DNA from: a virus | IMG/VR virus record: IMGVR_UViG_3300044701_003953 | Location: 1-64,000 of that record | Length of the DNA stretch: 64,000 bases | Direction: 5' to 3' (one strand) | Shown: positions 6,845 through 15,787 of the stretch, one piece after another | How positions within the stretch are numbered: position 1 is the stretch's first letter | Layout: each line of letters starts with the position of its first letter | Notes under the pieces: model-generated | Told to the model about the DNA's origin: nothing | Seen by the model: only the letters and a program-made list of their open reading frames with translations | Databases searched by the model: none | Program-made: the position numbers and the translations under genes

Positions 6845-8116
6845 TTATATATCCAAATAAGGAAACAGGGATCGCCAATCGGTCCCGCGACGTCGGTCGA
6901 TCTCGTCGAGATAGATCTTCATCTTATCGACTTCTTTACGGTTGAACTCAGTGACATCTAATCTCGCTTTCATGCCTTCCATGCGTTGCCTTGCTTCTCG
7001 TTGCTCAACAGTATCCGACGGCATGGCATCAAATATCCTGCGCCAATCATCTTGCCAGAACTCCCCGCCATATATCTCTGGATGTAGATAACTATGTCCA
7101 GTGGCGTATTGGAAATAATGACCGATGTGCCTAGTGTCATTATTACTGTAAAAAGTGATTTTGTCAATGAGATCAGGCATCGTTCTCATGGTCAAGGGAG
7201 TCACGGTCTGGTTCACGTTGAGCGTGATCCATTCCTGCTCGGCGACCCAAGCAAAGTTGCGTTCAAATAACTCTAAATCCAATCCCGATCGTGTATATTC
7301 GATCTCTGGTCCCCATGCGTCGATGCTGGCTGTGAAATCGAAACGAGATATCTTGTCCTGTTCATACAGTCTTTCGATATCGCCGATGTACTTACGGAAC
7401 ACCTTTTCTGGTACGCTGAAGTTAGAGAATATACCTAACTCGAGCTCAGGATTAGGGTGTTCGTCTAGTATGCCGATCACACGTTCGATCAACTCTTTCT
7501 GGACCAGTGTCTCTCCACCTAGCAAGTGTAGACGCCGTAGTTCATGCCCTTTACGCTCTAGCCACGAGTAGAACTTTTCGAGATAGAGATCGTCCTGTGG
7601 GTTCTTGTCTATCTTGCCAGGGATCCAGACACCGTTGCGATAGAATTGCCCGAACTTGACATTTTCCTGTTCGATCTTGGAACTTAGGTTCCCTGAACAG
7701 TATACGCAGGCCAGGTTACAAGTGTTCTTGGCGAATATCTCTACTATGCGTGGCGTGACGTGTGTAGCTGTGGGATCTGTAGCGAGCTCGGGTGGCGTCA
7801 ATCCGGGTATGTCTAGGTTGTGCTGTCGATCGCTCCATCCACCGGCTCGTTCGGTGTCACGGCAATACTCGCAACCATACCCCGGCCATTCACCGCGCAA
7901 CATAGCTTCGCGATCGCGGATCTTTTCTGGCAGATTATGGAAATCGTCGGCTTGGTCCAGGGTCATTGGCCAAGGTTGTACACGGTGGCAAGAAGATGAA
8001 GCACCCTGGTTTAACCAGATAGTGCTCCATGTCCATTTGCTCTGACAGGCTGTTTCGGTCTTGATCGGAAAGAAATCGCGATCAGTGAAGACTTTGGCTG
8101 GTTTGATATTCGCCAT
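6845..8116 (-). CDS. Radical SAM protein (twitch-domain phage type)
   Basis: 423 residues. The radical SAM cluster motif is C133xxxC137xxC140 (CNLACVYC), followed by GGETLVQKELIE in the GGE position. Upstream, Cys82 and Cys85 (GYGCEYCRDTERAGGWSDRQ) match the arrangement of phage twitch/SPASM-like proteins. Such enzymes cleave S-adenosylmethionine to a radical and modify peptides or small molecules; the substrate is unknown. The ATG at 8116 overlaps the stop of the acidic gene (TGATG), so it is preferred over the TTG one codon earlier. It sits between uvsX and uvsY. A second copy type occurs at the right window edge. Confidence 0.85.
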   Translation of the reverse strand: MANIKPAKVFTDRDFFPIKTETACQSKWTWSTIWLNQGASSSCHRVQPWPMTLDQADDFHNLPEKIRDREAMLRGEWPGYGCEYCRDTERAGGWSDRQHNLDIPGLTPPELATDPTATHVTPRIVEIFAKNTCNLACVYCSGNLSSKIEQENVKFGQFYRNGVWIPGKIDKNPQDDLYLEKFYSWLERKGHELRRLHLLGGETLVQKELIERVIGILDEHPNPELELGIFSNFSVPEKVFRKYIGDIERLYEQDKISRFDFTASIDAWGPEIEYTRSGLDLELFERNFAWVAEQEWITLNVNQTVTPLTMRTMPDLIDKITFYSNNDTRHIGHYFQYATGHSYLHPEIYGGEFWQDDWRRIFDAMPSDTVEQREARQRMEGMKARLDVTEFNRKEVDKMKIYLDEIDRRRGTDWRSLFPYLDI

Positions 8117-8358
8117 CAATCCTCATCGTAATCGTAATCTTCTTCGTCCTCTTCGTCCTCTTCATCGTCAAACCCGCCACCATATTCTTTCATAGCACGT
8201 TCTAGATAAGAGTCGTACCCGGCGAACTCTTTCAAATCGCCATCGCTCAAGAAATCGACCAGGACGCTGACGATATTGTCAGCGGCCGCTTGGCGTTCCT
8301 TAGAAGGAACATATTCCTTCATGATACCATACAGTTCGGTGAGTGCGTCAATGCTCAT
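8116..8358 (-). CDS. Hypothetical acidic-tail protein, 80 aa
   Basis: A short helical body followed by a tail of almost only Asp, Glu and Tyr (about the last 18 residues). The start overlaps the uvsX stop (TAATG), so it is coupled to uvsX. Acidic tails of this kind occur in DNA mimics and in ssDNA-binding-protein partners, but no function can be assigned. Confidence 0.6.
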   Translation of the reverse strand: MSIDALTELYGIMKEYVPSKERQAAADNIVSVLVDFLSDGDLKEFAGYDSYLERAMKEYGGGFDDEEDEEDEEDYDYDED

Positions 8359-9434
8359 TATGCTTCCTCAAGTTCTCCAGCCGGGATGTCTTCTGCTTTA
8401 GACTCTCCGCGGTGTGGGTTAGCGACGAAATCAGTCATGACTCGGTCAAGGATGCCTTCTTCGTTGCGTTCCCAGGCTTTACGGAATTCTTTGACTTCTT
8501 CGCCGGCTGCTGTGACATATTTAAGCCTGTTACCATCTTTTTGTAACAAACCTTTGCCTTCGAAGAGATCGACTAGTCCTGAGTAAGGGTTCATACCAGT
8601 CTCATAAGGGATCTTGACTTGGACTGACTCGAAAGGCTTGGCATAGCGTGTCTTCATGATCTTACAACCAGCACGGATACCTTTGACTTCGGAGATCTTG
8701 TTGCCGTCTTCGTCCTCTTTGAGCTTCATCTTCTTCATAGCGACTACGATAGAAGAAGCATAGATAAAGCCCTGTCCGCCCGAGATCTTGTCATCGGGGT
8801 CGAACATGTCTTGGCTGGCGTAGGTGTGGTTAGTTGCCACTAGCCCGATGTTGAGACTGCCAAACATGTTCACGCAGTTACGGACTAGAGCTGTCAGTGA
8901 TTTGGCTTTACGACCCAAGTCACCTTTCATGTCGCCGGCTTCGAACTGGTTCACATCAGTGGGAGTCAGCATCATGCCCAAAGAGTCAAGCACGAACATG
9001 ACTTTGGGACGCTGGTCTTCGGGTAGCGTCTTGTATTCTTTGACGAACTCAGAAACCATCTTGGCCACATCGTCGATCATGGCCATGTTGAGTTTGAGTA
9101 GTTTGTCTTCGGAAGTATCTACACCCAAGGCATGTAGCCAGGCTTCGTCAAGTGCGTTCTCTGTGTCGATCAGGATCACATAGATGCCTTGCTGTTGTGC
9201 GTGTCGAACCAGGTTACCGGAACAGATAAACGATTTACCTGCGCCAGACTCGCCAGCGAACACGGTGACTTTACCTAGCGGGACTCCTTTGTGGAAGTCG
9301 CCGGAGATGAGATAGTTCAGAGCATAGTTGCCGGTGCTGATCCAGTCTGTGGGGTCATTGAAGCCCACGGAGATACCGTCGATGCTCTTAGTGATTGATT
9401 TACGGAATTTACTTACGTCGAATGGTTTGCCCAT
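8358..9434 (-). CDS. uvsX: UvsX RecA-like recombinase
   Basis: 358 residues. Walker A is GESGAGKS at 61-68, and the Walker B-like stretch is VMFVLDSLGMM. Downstream are the FEAGDMKGDLGRKAKSL and LVATNHTYASQDMF blocks typical of T4 UvsX. It forms filaments on single-stranded DNA and drives strand invasion for recombination-dependent replication. It lies just downstream of gp32 across a hairpin terminator and upstream of uvsY, as a replication/recombination cluster. Confidence 0.95.
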   Translation of the reverse strand: MGKPFDVSKFRKSITKSIDGISVGFNDPTDWISTGNYALNYLISGDFHKGVPLGKVTVFAGESGAGKSFICSGNLVRHAQQQGIYVILIDTENALDEAWLHALGVDTSEDKLLKLNMAMIDDVAKMVSEFVKEYKTLPEDQRPKVMFVLDSLGMMLTPTDVNQFEAGDMKGDLGRKAKSLTALVRNCVNMFGSLNIGLVATNHTYASQDMFDPDDKISGGQGFIYASSIVVAMKKMKLKEDEDGNKISEVKGIRAGCKIMKTRYAKPFESVQVKIPYETGMNPYSGLVDLFEGKGLLQKDGNRLKYVTAAGEEVKEFRKAWERNEEGILDRVMTDFVANPHRGESKAEDIPAGELEEA

Positions 9435-9456
9435 AATTGATCCTCATTAGTAGAAA

Positions 9457-9478
9457 CGGGTGGGACGGATCCCACCCG
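9457..9478 (-). terminator. Hairpin between gp32 and uvsX
   Basis: A 9 bp perfect stem (9457-9465 with 9470-9478, loop CGGA) sits right after the gp32 stop. The T tract after it is short, so it may be a partial terminator or an RNA-end stabiliser that raises gp32 over uvsX. Confidence 0.6.
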
Positions 9479-9489
9479 GTGTGCTCATA

Positions 9490-10476
9490 TTACTTCTGGC
9501 GATTACGGATCATCGCGAGGATGTCTTCGGCTTTCTGGCTAGAAGGTTTAGCGGCTGCCACGGGAGCGGCTGCTACAGGAGCGTCTTCTTCGTCGACTTC
9601 AAACGGAGCGGACTGTACTGGAGCAGGAGCGGCCTTAGCCACTGGAGCATCTTCGGATGCCGCGGCAGGAGCAGAACCACCACCAGTGAAACCAGCGGGC
9701 TTGTAGTAAGCACCCCACTTGTCGGGATCATATGCTTGACCATCCACAGATGCTTCGAACATCTCTTTCATGACTTTCAGCTCAGTGTCGTTGGGACGCT
9801 TGGGCAAGAAGTCCTGGAGGTCGTAGAGACCATATTGCTCGATGGCCGCACGTTCTACTTCAGTCAGCGCAGACTCTTTACGAGCATACTTGGAAGTAGA
9901 GTAGTCAGCATAACCACCTTTGGAAGTCTTGGTGATCAAGAAGTCCAGACCACGCTCGATGTCAGTTGGCAGTTCTTCCATCTCAGGGTCCATAAGGGCC
10001 GCCTTGACGATGTTGAAGATCTGGGGGCTGATCACGAAACGACGGATTGGATTCTCAGGGACTTTGTCGTCGCCTAGTGTGCTTTCGCGGACGAAGCCTT
10101 GGAAGAGATAAGATTTCTTCTTCCAATATTTGCGACCCATTTCTTCGAGGCTAGGGTCTTTGAACCATGTGCGTACTTCGGCCAAGATCGGACATGCGTT
10201 GGGTTCCCACATCTCGATACAAGGGACCTGGACTACCACTGGTTTAGAATCGGCTTGACCTTTGATGCCAGCGAATGGCAAGCGGATCATCGCACGTTCT
10301 ACCCAGAAGAACGAGTTCTTGGTATTAGCGTCGGGAAGGAAACGGATTCGGGAAGTTGAGCCTTCTGGGATGTTCCAGTGGGCGAAGATGGCGTTATCAC
10401 CACCAGTTGAGTTGCCGCCTTGACGGCTTTCTTGAGCTTGAAGTTTTGCACGGATTTCGGCCAATGTAGTTGCCAT
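9490..10476 (-). CDS. gp32: Single-stranded DNA-binding protein gp32
   Basis: 328 residues. The N-terminal basic segment (LAEIRAKLQAQE) corresponds to the T4 gp32 LAST-type cooperativity region. The OB-fold core contains IRFLPDANTKNSFFWVER and a cysteine-containing loop (C86, C95). The C-terminal part is Ala/Pro-rich and ends in an acidic segment (FEVDEED) followed by the SQKAEDILAMIRNRQ tail. It coats ssDNA and recruits UvsX/UvsY and the replication machinery. A TTTAAGGAG ribosome site and a TAAATA promoter word lie upstream. Confidence 0.9.
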   Translation of the reverse strand: MATTLAEIRAKLQAQESRQGGNSTGGDNAIFAHWNIPEGSTSRIRFLPDANTKNSFFWVERAMIRLPFAGIKGQADSKPVVVQVPCIEMWEPNACPILAEVRTWFKDPSLEEMGRKYWKKKSYLFQGFVRESTLGDDKVPENPIRRFVISPQIFNIVKAALMDPEMEELPTDIERGLDFLITKTSKGGYADYSTSKYARKESALTEVERAAIEQYGLYDLQDFLPKRPNDTELKVMKEMFEASVDGQAYDPDKWGAYYKPAGFTGGGSAPAAASEDAPVAKAAPAPVQSAPFEVDEEDAPVAAAPVAAAKPSSQKAEDILAMIRNRQK

Positions 10477-10552
10477 GATGTTTTCTCCTTAAAAAGTGTG
10501 CCATAATAAATGTGTGAGATTGTCTCGAGCACATACAGAGTATATGCTCAAG

Positions 10553-10560
10553 TATTTAGC
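10553..10560 (-). promoter_or_regulatory. T4-like promoter word upstream of gp32
   Basis: The minus strand reads GCTAAATA, 76 nt before the gp32 ATG at 10476, leaving a normal leader. Confidence 0.4.
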
Positions 10561-10581
10561 AAAGTCAAGAGAAATGTGATA

Positions 10582-11976
10582 TTATTTTTGGAGCCCAGAT
10601 AACCATTTTAGCATAGCCAGATCTGGATCTACGCTTTCAGTTGGTTGCGCAGGAACTGGTTGCTGTTCTGGTTGCTCAGGAGGTTCGAGTGCCGGAGTCA
10701 CTTGCTGTGCCACTTCGGGCATGTTCTGCTCGAGCCAATTTTGGACTACGGGGCGGGCGTCAGTTTCGGGATCCTCTTCGGCCATGGATTCTAGTTCATC
10801 AAACAAGTCATCATCCCCGATGATGTCGTAGAGTGCGCTGGTAGCGTCTGCGGCATCGGCGCCCAACAACAAGGGCTTGGTCATAAGTTCTTTGAGCTTG
10901 TTGATCTTTTCGGCATCGTCGGGTTGTGCCCAGGTGCCTTCGACCATGTCATCGGCCCAGGATTCGAACTCGCGTCCCATGGGTGTGTTTTGGCTGTCGA
11001 GGTATTGGCTGTAGGCACGGCGCACATAGGGCAAGGCTTCTTCCAGTCGCTCGTCAAATACACGGCGGGTGAGTCGATCTTTGATCTCGTCTTCGCCGAT
11101 GCCGCCAGCGTCACCGCTGCTGTCAACGCCTGAGCCGGCCCAGTAGAATCCATAGCCGCGGGGACCACGCATGCTCTTGAGACCTTTACGGACGTTCTGA
11201 TAACGGCGCTTGGCTGCTTCGATCATGACAGGTGTTATATCATCTTCGAATACTTGGTTGCGTGTGGCCGAAACGAATGTGCGTAGCGCGGCCATTTCTT
11301 TTACCAAGTCAATGATATGACCAGCACGCTCGTCCAGCATGTTGCCACCCTGGGCGATGTGCTGACCGATGGCTCTGGCACCTGTGAGGTTAGTGAAAGG
11401 CAATTTGAAACGTTCGCCTTCGGCGGTCTCTACATAGATGCTTTCGATGTTGCGTGTGCGGCAGCCGCGTTTTTCTTCATCCACTGGAGTGCTATGGCGC
11501 ACGATGATACGGGTCTCGCCCATACGGTCATAACTGATACGGCGGGTTCCATACATACGGCTTTCTCCAATGGTGACTTCGTCTGATGTGTAAGCAGAGT
11601 CACTCTTGCTCTGCTGTTTGATATCTCTGATATCCAATGATTTTTTAGTGATGTCGCGTGTGTCAAAATCCATCATGTTGCGCTTGGCGAACATTCGGAT
11701 GCCGCGCAGGAAGTCGAACCAGCCTTGCGTGTCCTCCTCGGGCATGCCGTCGGTGATGTTTTTGCTGTAATAGACTTTGATAGAGTTTTCGTCGATGAGG
11801 CTGATTGTGATATTGCCAAGATTTTCGCCACTCTGTGTAGAGTATTGGAAATTGATGAATCTCGCGTTTTCGGGATCCTGGGTGGCTTTGGCATTTTCGT
11901 CGCCAATGGTCACACCTTCAAACCTCGAGCGGATCTTTTCAAACAGGGCCTCGGCAATTTTATCTAATTCACGCAT
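10582..11976 (-). CDS. Hypothetical virion-associated protein, 464 aa
   Basis: No family was recognised. The N-terminal half is mixed alpha/beta (for example RFINFQYSTQSGENLGNITISL and IRMFAKRNMMDFDTRDITKK). The C-terminus is acidic, then Pro/Gln-rich (PPEQPEQQPVPAQP). The start MRELDKIAE carries an (I/L)xE site at residues 7-9, like T4 capsid-targeting propeptides cut by gp21. The gene lies between terminase and gp32 and has a GATAAATA late-promoter word 7 nt before the ATG. Both features point to a late virion or injected protein (inference). Confidence 0.55.
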   Translation of the reverse strand: MRELDKIAEALFEKIRSRFEGVTIGDENAKATQDPENARFINFQYSTQSGENLGNITISLIDENSIKVYYSKNITDGMPEEDTQGWFDFLRGIRMFAKRNMMDFDTRDITKKSLDIRDIKQQSKSDSAYTSDEVTIGESRMYGTRRISYDRMGETRIIVRHSTPVDEEKRGCRTRNIESIYVETAEGERFKLPFTNLTGARAIGQHIAQGGNMLDERAGHIIDLVKEMAALRTFVSATRNQVFEDDITPVMIEAAKRRYQNVRKGLKSMRGPRGYGFYWAGSGVDSSGDAGGIGEDEIKDRLTRRVFDERLEEALPYVRRAYSQYLDSQNTPMGREFESWADDMVEGTWAQPDDAEKINKLKELMTKPLLLGADAADATSALYDIIGDDDLFDELESMAEEDPETDARPVVQNWLEQNMPEVAQQVTPALEPPEQPEQQPVPAQPTESVDPDLAMLKWLSGLQK

Positions 11977-11983
11977 AGTAGTG

Positions 11984-11991
11984 TATTTATC
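11984..11991 (-). promoter_or_regulatory. T4-like late promoter word, start-proximal
   Basis: The minus strand reads GATAAATA, 7 nt from the ATG at 11976. Confidence 0.5.
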
Positions 11992-13558
11992 AACTCATCA
12001 TTATAAAGGGCATGGGCTCGATGTAGTCATCTAGGCTATCGCGCATTTTTTCATCTAAGTTAGCATCAAATCCCTGTAGCAGTTGTATCATGCGTAGGGC
12101 TAATACTAAGGCCATAACCAAGTCATCGGTTTCCCCGGGCTTGGCCGCAAAGCTCATACCGTGTGCTACAAATCCTTTGAGCTCAGTAATCAAGTTCTTG
12201 CTAGTGAGTGTGATACGTTTGTTTTCTATCAGAGTTTTGAGTTTAGCGCAAGCAGTAAGTTTGGGCTTGTGAGTGGTGTTGAATCCTTTGCGGAAGCGTC
12301 GCACATTTCCGCTTCGCCCGGGCTCGCTAAGGAAAGTGCCTCGTATGTTTTCCTCGCCTACTTCGGCGATGCTGACCAGTCCTGCCTCGCCTAAAGTATT
12401 GTTTTCCAGGCTGTAGTAGATGTCGTTTTCGCTGCCGGTGATACTATAAATGTAGTCGGCAATCTCTCGTAGTATAGCGATCTGTCGCTGGATCACTGTC
12501 TTGTTGTGTTTCCATTCAGCTACCTGTATCATGGACGGGATTTCTACTACTTGGATAGCGGCGTTGTCGCCTCCGGTGCCTAGGCTGGGATCCAGTGCTA
12601 TCACATATTGCTGGCCAGGCTCGGGTCGTTTATACCAGCGCACCTGTCCTTGTTTCTCCAGTGGATCACGCCCTTCCAGTTCCATGAGATGTATAGCCGA
12701 GATCAATGTCTCGTCGTAGATCACCGGTTCGCATTCGTGCTCTCGTTTGAAACGCTCTTCACCAATACTGGAACGCTCTTGGTTGGCCCATACTTCGTCG
12801 CGATCGGGATGACGGTTCCATTTAGCCATGTAGCCTTTGAAACCGTTCTCGCCCAACTCGCGCTGGTTACCGTATTCGTCCTCAGTCCTGTTAGCGGCAC
12901 GCCATAACATCCAGAACTGATCCTCGTCGGAGTTGGGGGTAGAAGTGATTATCGCTTTACCACCAGTAGCCAGCGTCGGTGATATAGAAGTCCAGAACTC
13001 TTTGGCGATAGAGTTTCGCACGAACGCGAACTCGTCAGCGTACAGGAGCGTGATGGACATACCCCGGCCTGTTGTTTCTGTGGTAGTGGCAGAAACTATG
13101 CGGCTACCATTTTCAAAGTCTATGCTGCCTTTGTTATAACTTACCACACCCGCACGGATGAAGTCAGGACACAACTCATAGGCATATCTGATACGTTGCA
13201 TGATCTCCTGGGCACCAGTGTATTTGTGCGCGGCGATCAGGATAGTAGAGTCGGGACGGAACATGGCATACCATAACAGATATCCTGCGGCTGTGGTGGT
13301 CTTACCCATCTGTCGTCCCAGCAGGTTGATACTGAATCGATGATTGTGATAGACGTCGATCAGTTCGTCTTGATAGTCAAAAGGCTGATACAGCATGCGG
13401 CCTTTGACAGGATGCTGTATGTAGAAATAGTTACCCAGGAAGTATTTAGGGCCCGTGGCGGGATCGGCACACCGAGCGAACTCGACGATCTGTTCATTGG
13501 TATATTTTTCTTTGCGGTGTGCGGGTTTGACCAGCACGCCTTCGAGACTCTTGGACAT
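11990..13558 (-). CDS. gp17: Terminase large subunit gp17
   Basis: 522 residues. The ATPase half has the Walker A GRQMGKTT (81-88), Walker B LLYADEFA and a coupling motif (ITSTPNSDEDQFW). The nuclease half starts at VIALDPSLGTGGDNAA with further acidic residues (YYSLENNTLGE). It is slightly shorter than T4 gp17 (610). It drives DNA packaging into the prohead at the portal gp20 and cuts the concatemer. The small subunit gp16 is encoded upstream in the same direction, separated by three hypothetical genes. Confidence 0.95.
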   Translation of the reverse strand: MSKSLEGVLVKPAHRKEKYTNEQIVEFARCADPATGPKYFLGNYFYIQHPVKGRMLYQPFDYQDELIDVYHNHRFSINLLGRQMGKTTTAAGYLLWYAMFRPDSTILIAAHKYTGAQEIMQRIRYAYELCPDFIRAGVVSYNKGSIDFENGSRIVSATTTETTGRGMSITLLYADEFAFVRNSIAKEFWTSISPTLATGGKAIITSTPNSDEDQFWMLWRAANRTEDEYGNQRELGENGFKGYMAKWNRHPDRDEVWANQERSSIGEERFKREHECEPVIYDETLISAIHLMELEGRDPLEKQGQVRWYKRPEPGQQYVIALDPSLGTGGDNAAIQVVEIPSMIQVAEWKHNKTVIQRQIAILREIADYIYSITGSENDIYYSLENNTLGEAGLVSIAEVGEENIRGTFLSEPGRSGNVRRFRKGFNTTHKPKLTACAKLKTLIENKRITLTSKNLITELKGFVAHGMSFAAKPGETDDLVMALVLALRMIQLLQGFDANLDEKMRDSLDDYIEPMPFIMMS

Positions 13559-13563
13559 GCTAG

Positions 13564-13571
13564 TATTTAAG
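13564..13571 (-). promoter_or_regulatory. Promoter word before gp17
   Basis: The minus strand reads CTTAAATA, 5 nt before the gp17 ATG at 13558, in the start-proximal arrangement seen elsewhere. Confidence 0.4.
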
Positions 13572-13573
13572 GA

Positions 13574-13792
13574 TTATTTCTTGCCGAAGGGATTTTCGCC
13601 CGTGAGTTTGGGGCGAGCGAACCAAAGTTTAAACCAGTCATCGGTGCCGGGCTGTATCTTGTGCTTTTTCATGTGCGCAACTTTTTCGGCCGCGGTATGT
13701 GTGATGTTCCCACTGACAGAATGGTCAACGGTGTCTTTAGGATAGACACCGCGACCAACTCCTGCTAGATGTTTAAGTTCTTCTAAAGTCAT
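13574..13792 (-). CDS. Hypothetical protein, 72 aa
   Basis: A small basic protein with a helical start (MTLEELKHLAGVGRGV) and a C-terminal WFKLWFARPKLTGENPFGKK. It sits directly before gp17 and after the 456-residue gene. No family was recognised; a packaging accessory role is only a positional guess. Confidence 0.55.
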   Translation of the reverse strand: MTLEELKHLAGVGRGVYPKDTVDHSVSGNITHTAAEKVAHMKKHKIQPGTDDWFKLWFARPKLTGENPFGKK

Positions 13793-13796
13793 GCAA

Positions 13797-15167
13797 TTAC
13801 TTGCTCAACTTGATGCTTTGGTATTCTTTCATGAGGTCACGACCTAGTTTGGCGACAGGATCATTGTCTTCAAACTGTGTGGTACGCATGGGGTTGTCGC
13901 CTTGCCAGTTAGGGTTAGCACCTTTGCTCTTATGTAGGTCATCGCCAGAAGTCACGACAGCGTCAACACCAGCTGTTTCTTCATCGGGAGTGTTTGCGTA
14001 TTCGATATCACGCTCTTCCTCGACTTCAGTTTCGTGCTCGGGGTGAGCAGCGACGATCGCGACTTGTGGCTCTTTGGCAGGAGCATCGCCCATGAGTCCG
14101 CTGAGCTTCAGCATCTGTGCTAGTTCTACGGCTGAATCACCTTGTGCTGTGATAGTGATGCTCTTGTTGCCATCGGCAGAGTTGTAGTTTGTGCTGACGT
14201 TGATCTCAGGTTTACCGGAGTCGCCAGTCGCACTCATTGGGCTCATCGAGCCACAGCTCTCACGCAAGCCAGCTAATTTAGCTAGTTCATCTAACTCCAT
14301 GGCAGATGGTTGTGCGGAGTCAGGAACGACTACTGTAGTAGTTGTTTCTTCGAGATTGAGTTCAGCGACTAATTTTTCTGTGACCCACTCGTAAGGATCA
14401 CCGCTACGAGCTTTGGCTGTGCCGTAAGGCATCTCGCCCGAACTCAGGTAGTAGTCATAGAGAGCATCATAGAGGTTGTCCTCGAGATCGCCACCTTGCT
14501 CGAAGGTTTTGACTTCAGCTGGGAAACGATCCAGGATGTGTTGTAATGTGTTGCCGTCTTCGTCGATGAGGCGTGCTTCGCTCATGTTCAGCAAGCGGCT
14601 CTTGAGGCTAGGACCTTTGGCACCCATCTTACGACCTGTGCCCTTTGGACGACCGCGGCCACGCTTCTCGCCAGTATCAGCAGGTTTGGCTTTACGACCT
14701 GGTTTGAGGTTGCCCCATTCGTCGTAAGCATCATCATCTTCTTCTTCACGGTCGCCACGGTAACCATATTTCTTATGGATGTTGCGATCGCTTTCAGCGT
14801 CGTGTTGCATCTTGACACCGCCCTTGGCGATGGCTTTCAGCAGGTTGGGGTCAAGACCCTCGACTTTGTATTTCTTACCATCTACTTCAAATTCTTCTTC
14901 GCCGGCAGCTTTGGCTTTGGCCAGTGCGCCCGAGAACTCGTTGCCTTCTTCCATCTCTTCGCACTGGCAGGGCTCGCTGTCGCATACCGGGCAGACTTCG
15001 CCTTCGGCCACGGTTTCTTTGAACTCGCGCAATTGAGCTTCGAGTCTAGCGGCGATGCCTTCCTTGATGCTACCTTTGGCCTCTACGGGCTCGTGGGTTT
15101 CTTTTACTTCTTCTTGTTTAGGTTCTAGGCTGTTCAGCGTAGAGAGGATGGAGTAGATGCTTGTCAC
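13797..15167 (-). CDS. Hypothetical protein with AT-hook-like and CxxC motifs, 456 aa
   Basis: Low-complexity, modular protein. An N-terminal coiled/acidic region holds CPVCDSEPCQC (a zinc-knuckle-like cysteine cluster near residue 60). A central basic stretch GEKRGRGRPKGTGRK is a textbook AT-hook. Later come MSEARLIDEDGN, a Ser/Thr-rich beta segment (ITITAQGDSAVELAQMLKLSGL) and an acidic tail. The AT-hook suggests minor-groove DNA binding, perhaps inside the capsid. No family was recognised. Confidence 0.6.
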   Translation of the reverse strand: MTSIYSILSTLNSLEPKQEEVKETHEPVEAKGSIKEGIAARLEAQLREFKETVAEGEVCPVCDSEPCQCEEMEEGNEFSGALAKAKAAGEEEFEVDGKKYKVEGLDPNLLKAIAKGGVKMQHDAESDRNIHKKYGYRGDREEEDDDAYDEWGNLKPGRKAKPADTGEKRGRGRPKGTGRKMGAKGPSLKSRLLNMSEARLIDEDGNTLQHILDRFPAEVKTFEQGGDLEDNLYDALYDYYLSSGEMPYGTAKARSGDPYEWVTEKLVAELNLEETTTTVVVPDSAQPSAMELDELAKLAGLRESCGSMSPMSATGDSGKPEINVSTNYNSADGNKSITITAQGDSAVELAQMLKLSGLMGDAPAKEPQVAIVAAHPEHETEVEEERDIEYANTPDEETAGVDAVVTSGDDLHKSKGANPNWQGDNPMRTTQFEDNDPVAKLGRDLMKEYQSIKLSK

Positions 15168-15178
15168 TTTAGTGTTCC

Positions 15179-15760
15179 TTATCTTGCGGCGCTCTTGGGT
15201 TCAGGCTTGGCTACTTTGGTAGAGCCAACTGGACTCTCCGTGCCTTGGGGGATTTCGTTTGTGGTCTTACCGTCGGCTTTCTCCTTGCCGTCGATATCGT
15301 ATTTTCTTGTTTCTAATTCTTTGAAGAATGAAGTTAGGCGTTTCTCACCTACCAACTCTTGACCGGACTCCGAACTCATTTCTTCTTGCTCCAGGACAGC
15401 TTCTTTGCTTTCTTCAGAAACATTGAGTTCTTCTTGCTCCATCTGCGATTTCGTATAAACGCAAACATTCTCGCCAGCGATCTGAGCACGTTGGATGATC
15501 AATTGACGGATCTGCTCAGTGATAGTTGGGTAGCGCACAGCCACATCAAATTGGTAGACTTCTACTGGACCTGCTCTAGAAAAGTCTCTGTGTTCTTGGA
15601 TGGGCAGGCGTTTGACCTTGCCGATGGTTTCGACTTCGTATGTGTTGAGAGCGTTCTTGATGCGCTCCATCACTTCGCCTTTAGGGTCGATCCCTGCGAG
15701 TTTGACGCGAAACTCAAACAGTTTACCTGCTTCAAAAAAGTATGCTTGGAAATTTTTCAT
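15179..15760 (-). CDS. Hypothetical protein, 193 aa
   Basis: The N-terminal 95 residues form an alpha/beta domain (FRVKLAGIDPKGEVMERIKNAL, PVEVYQFDVAVRYPTITEQIRQL). The rest is Glu/Ser/Lys-rich and probably disordered. It has an AATAAATA word 19 nt upstream of its start. It is encoded between gp16 and the AT-hook protein in the packaging region. No family was recognised. Confidence 0.55.
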   Translation of the reverse strand: MKNFQAYFFEAGKLFEFRVKLAGIDPKGEVMERIKNALNTYEVETIGKVKRLPIQEHRDFSRAGPVEVYQFDVAVRYPTITEQIRQLIIQRAQIAGENVCVYTKSQMEQEELNVSEESKEAVLEQEEMSSESGQELVGEKRLTSFFKELETRKYDIDGKEKADGKTTNEIPQGTESPVGSTKVAKPEPKSAAR

Positions 15761-15779
15761 GTCCGTATCCTATTATCTA

Positions 15780-15787
15780 TATTTATT
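15780..15787 (-). promoter_or_regulatory. T4-like late promoter word
   Basis: The minus strand reads AATAAATA, overlapping the gp16 stop and 19 nt before the ATG at 15760. Confidence 0.45.
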
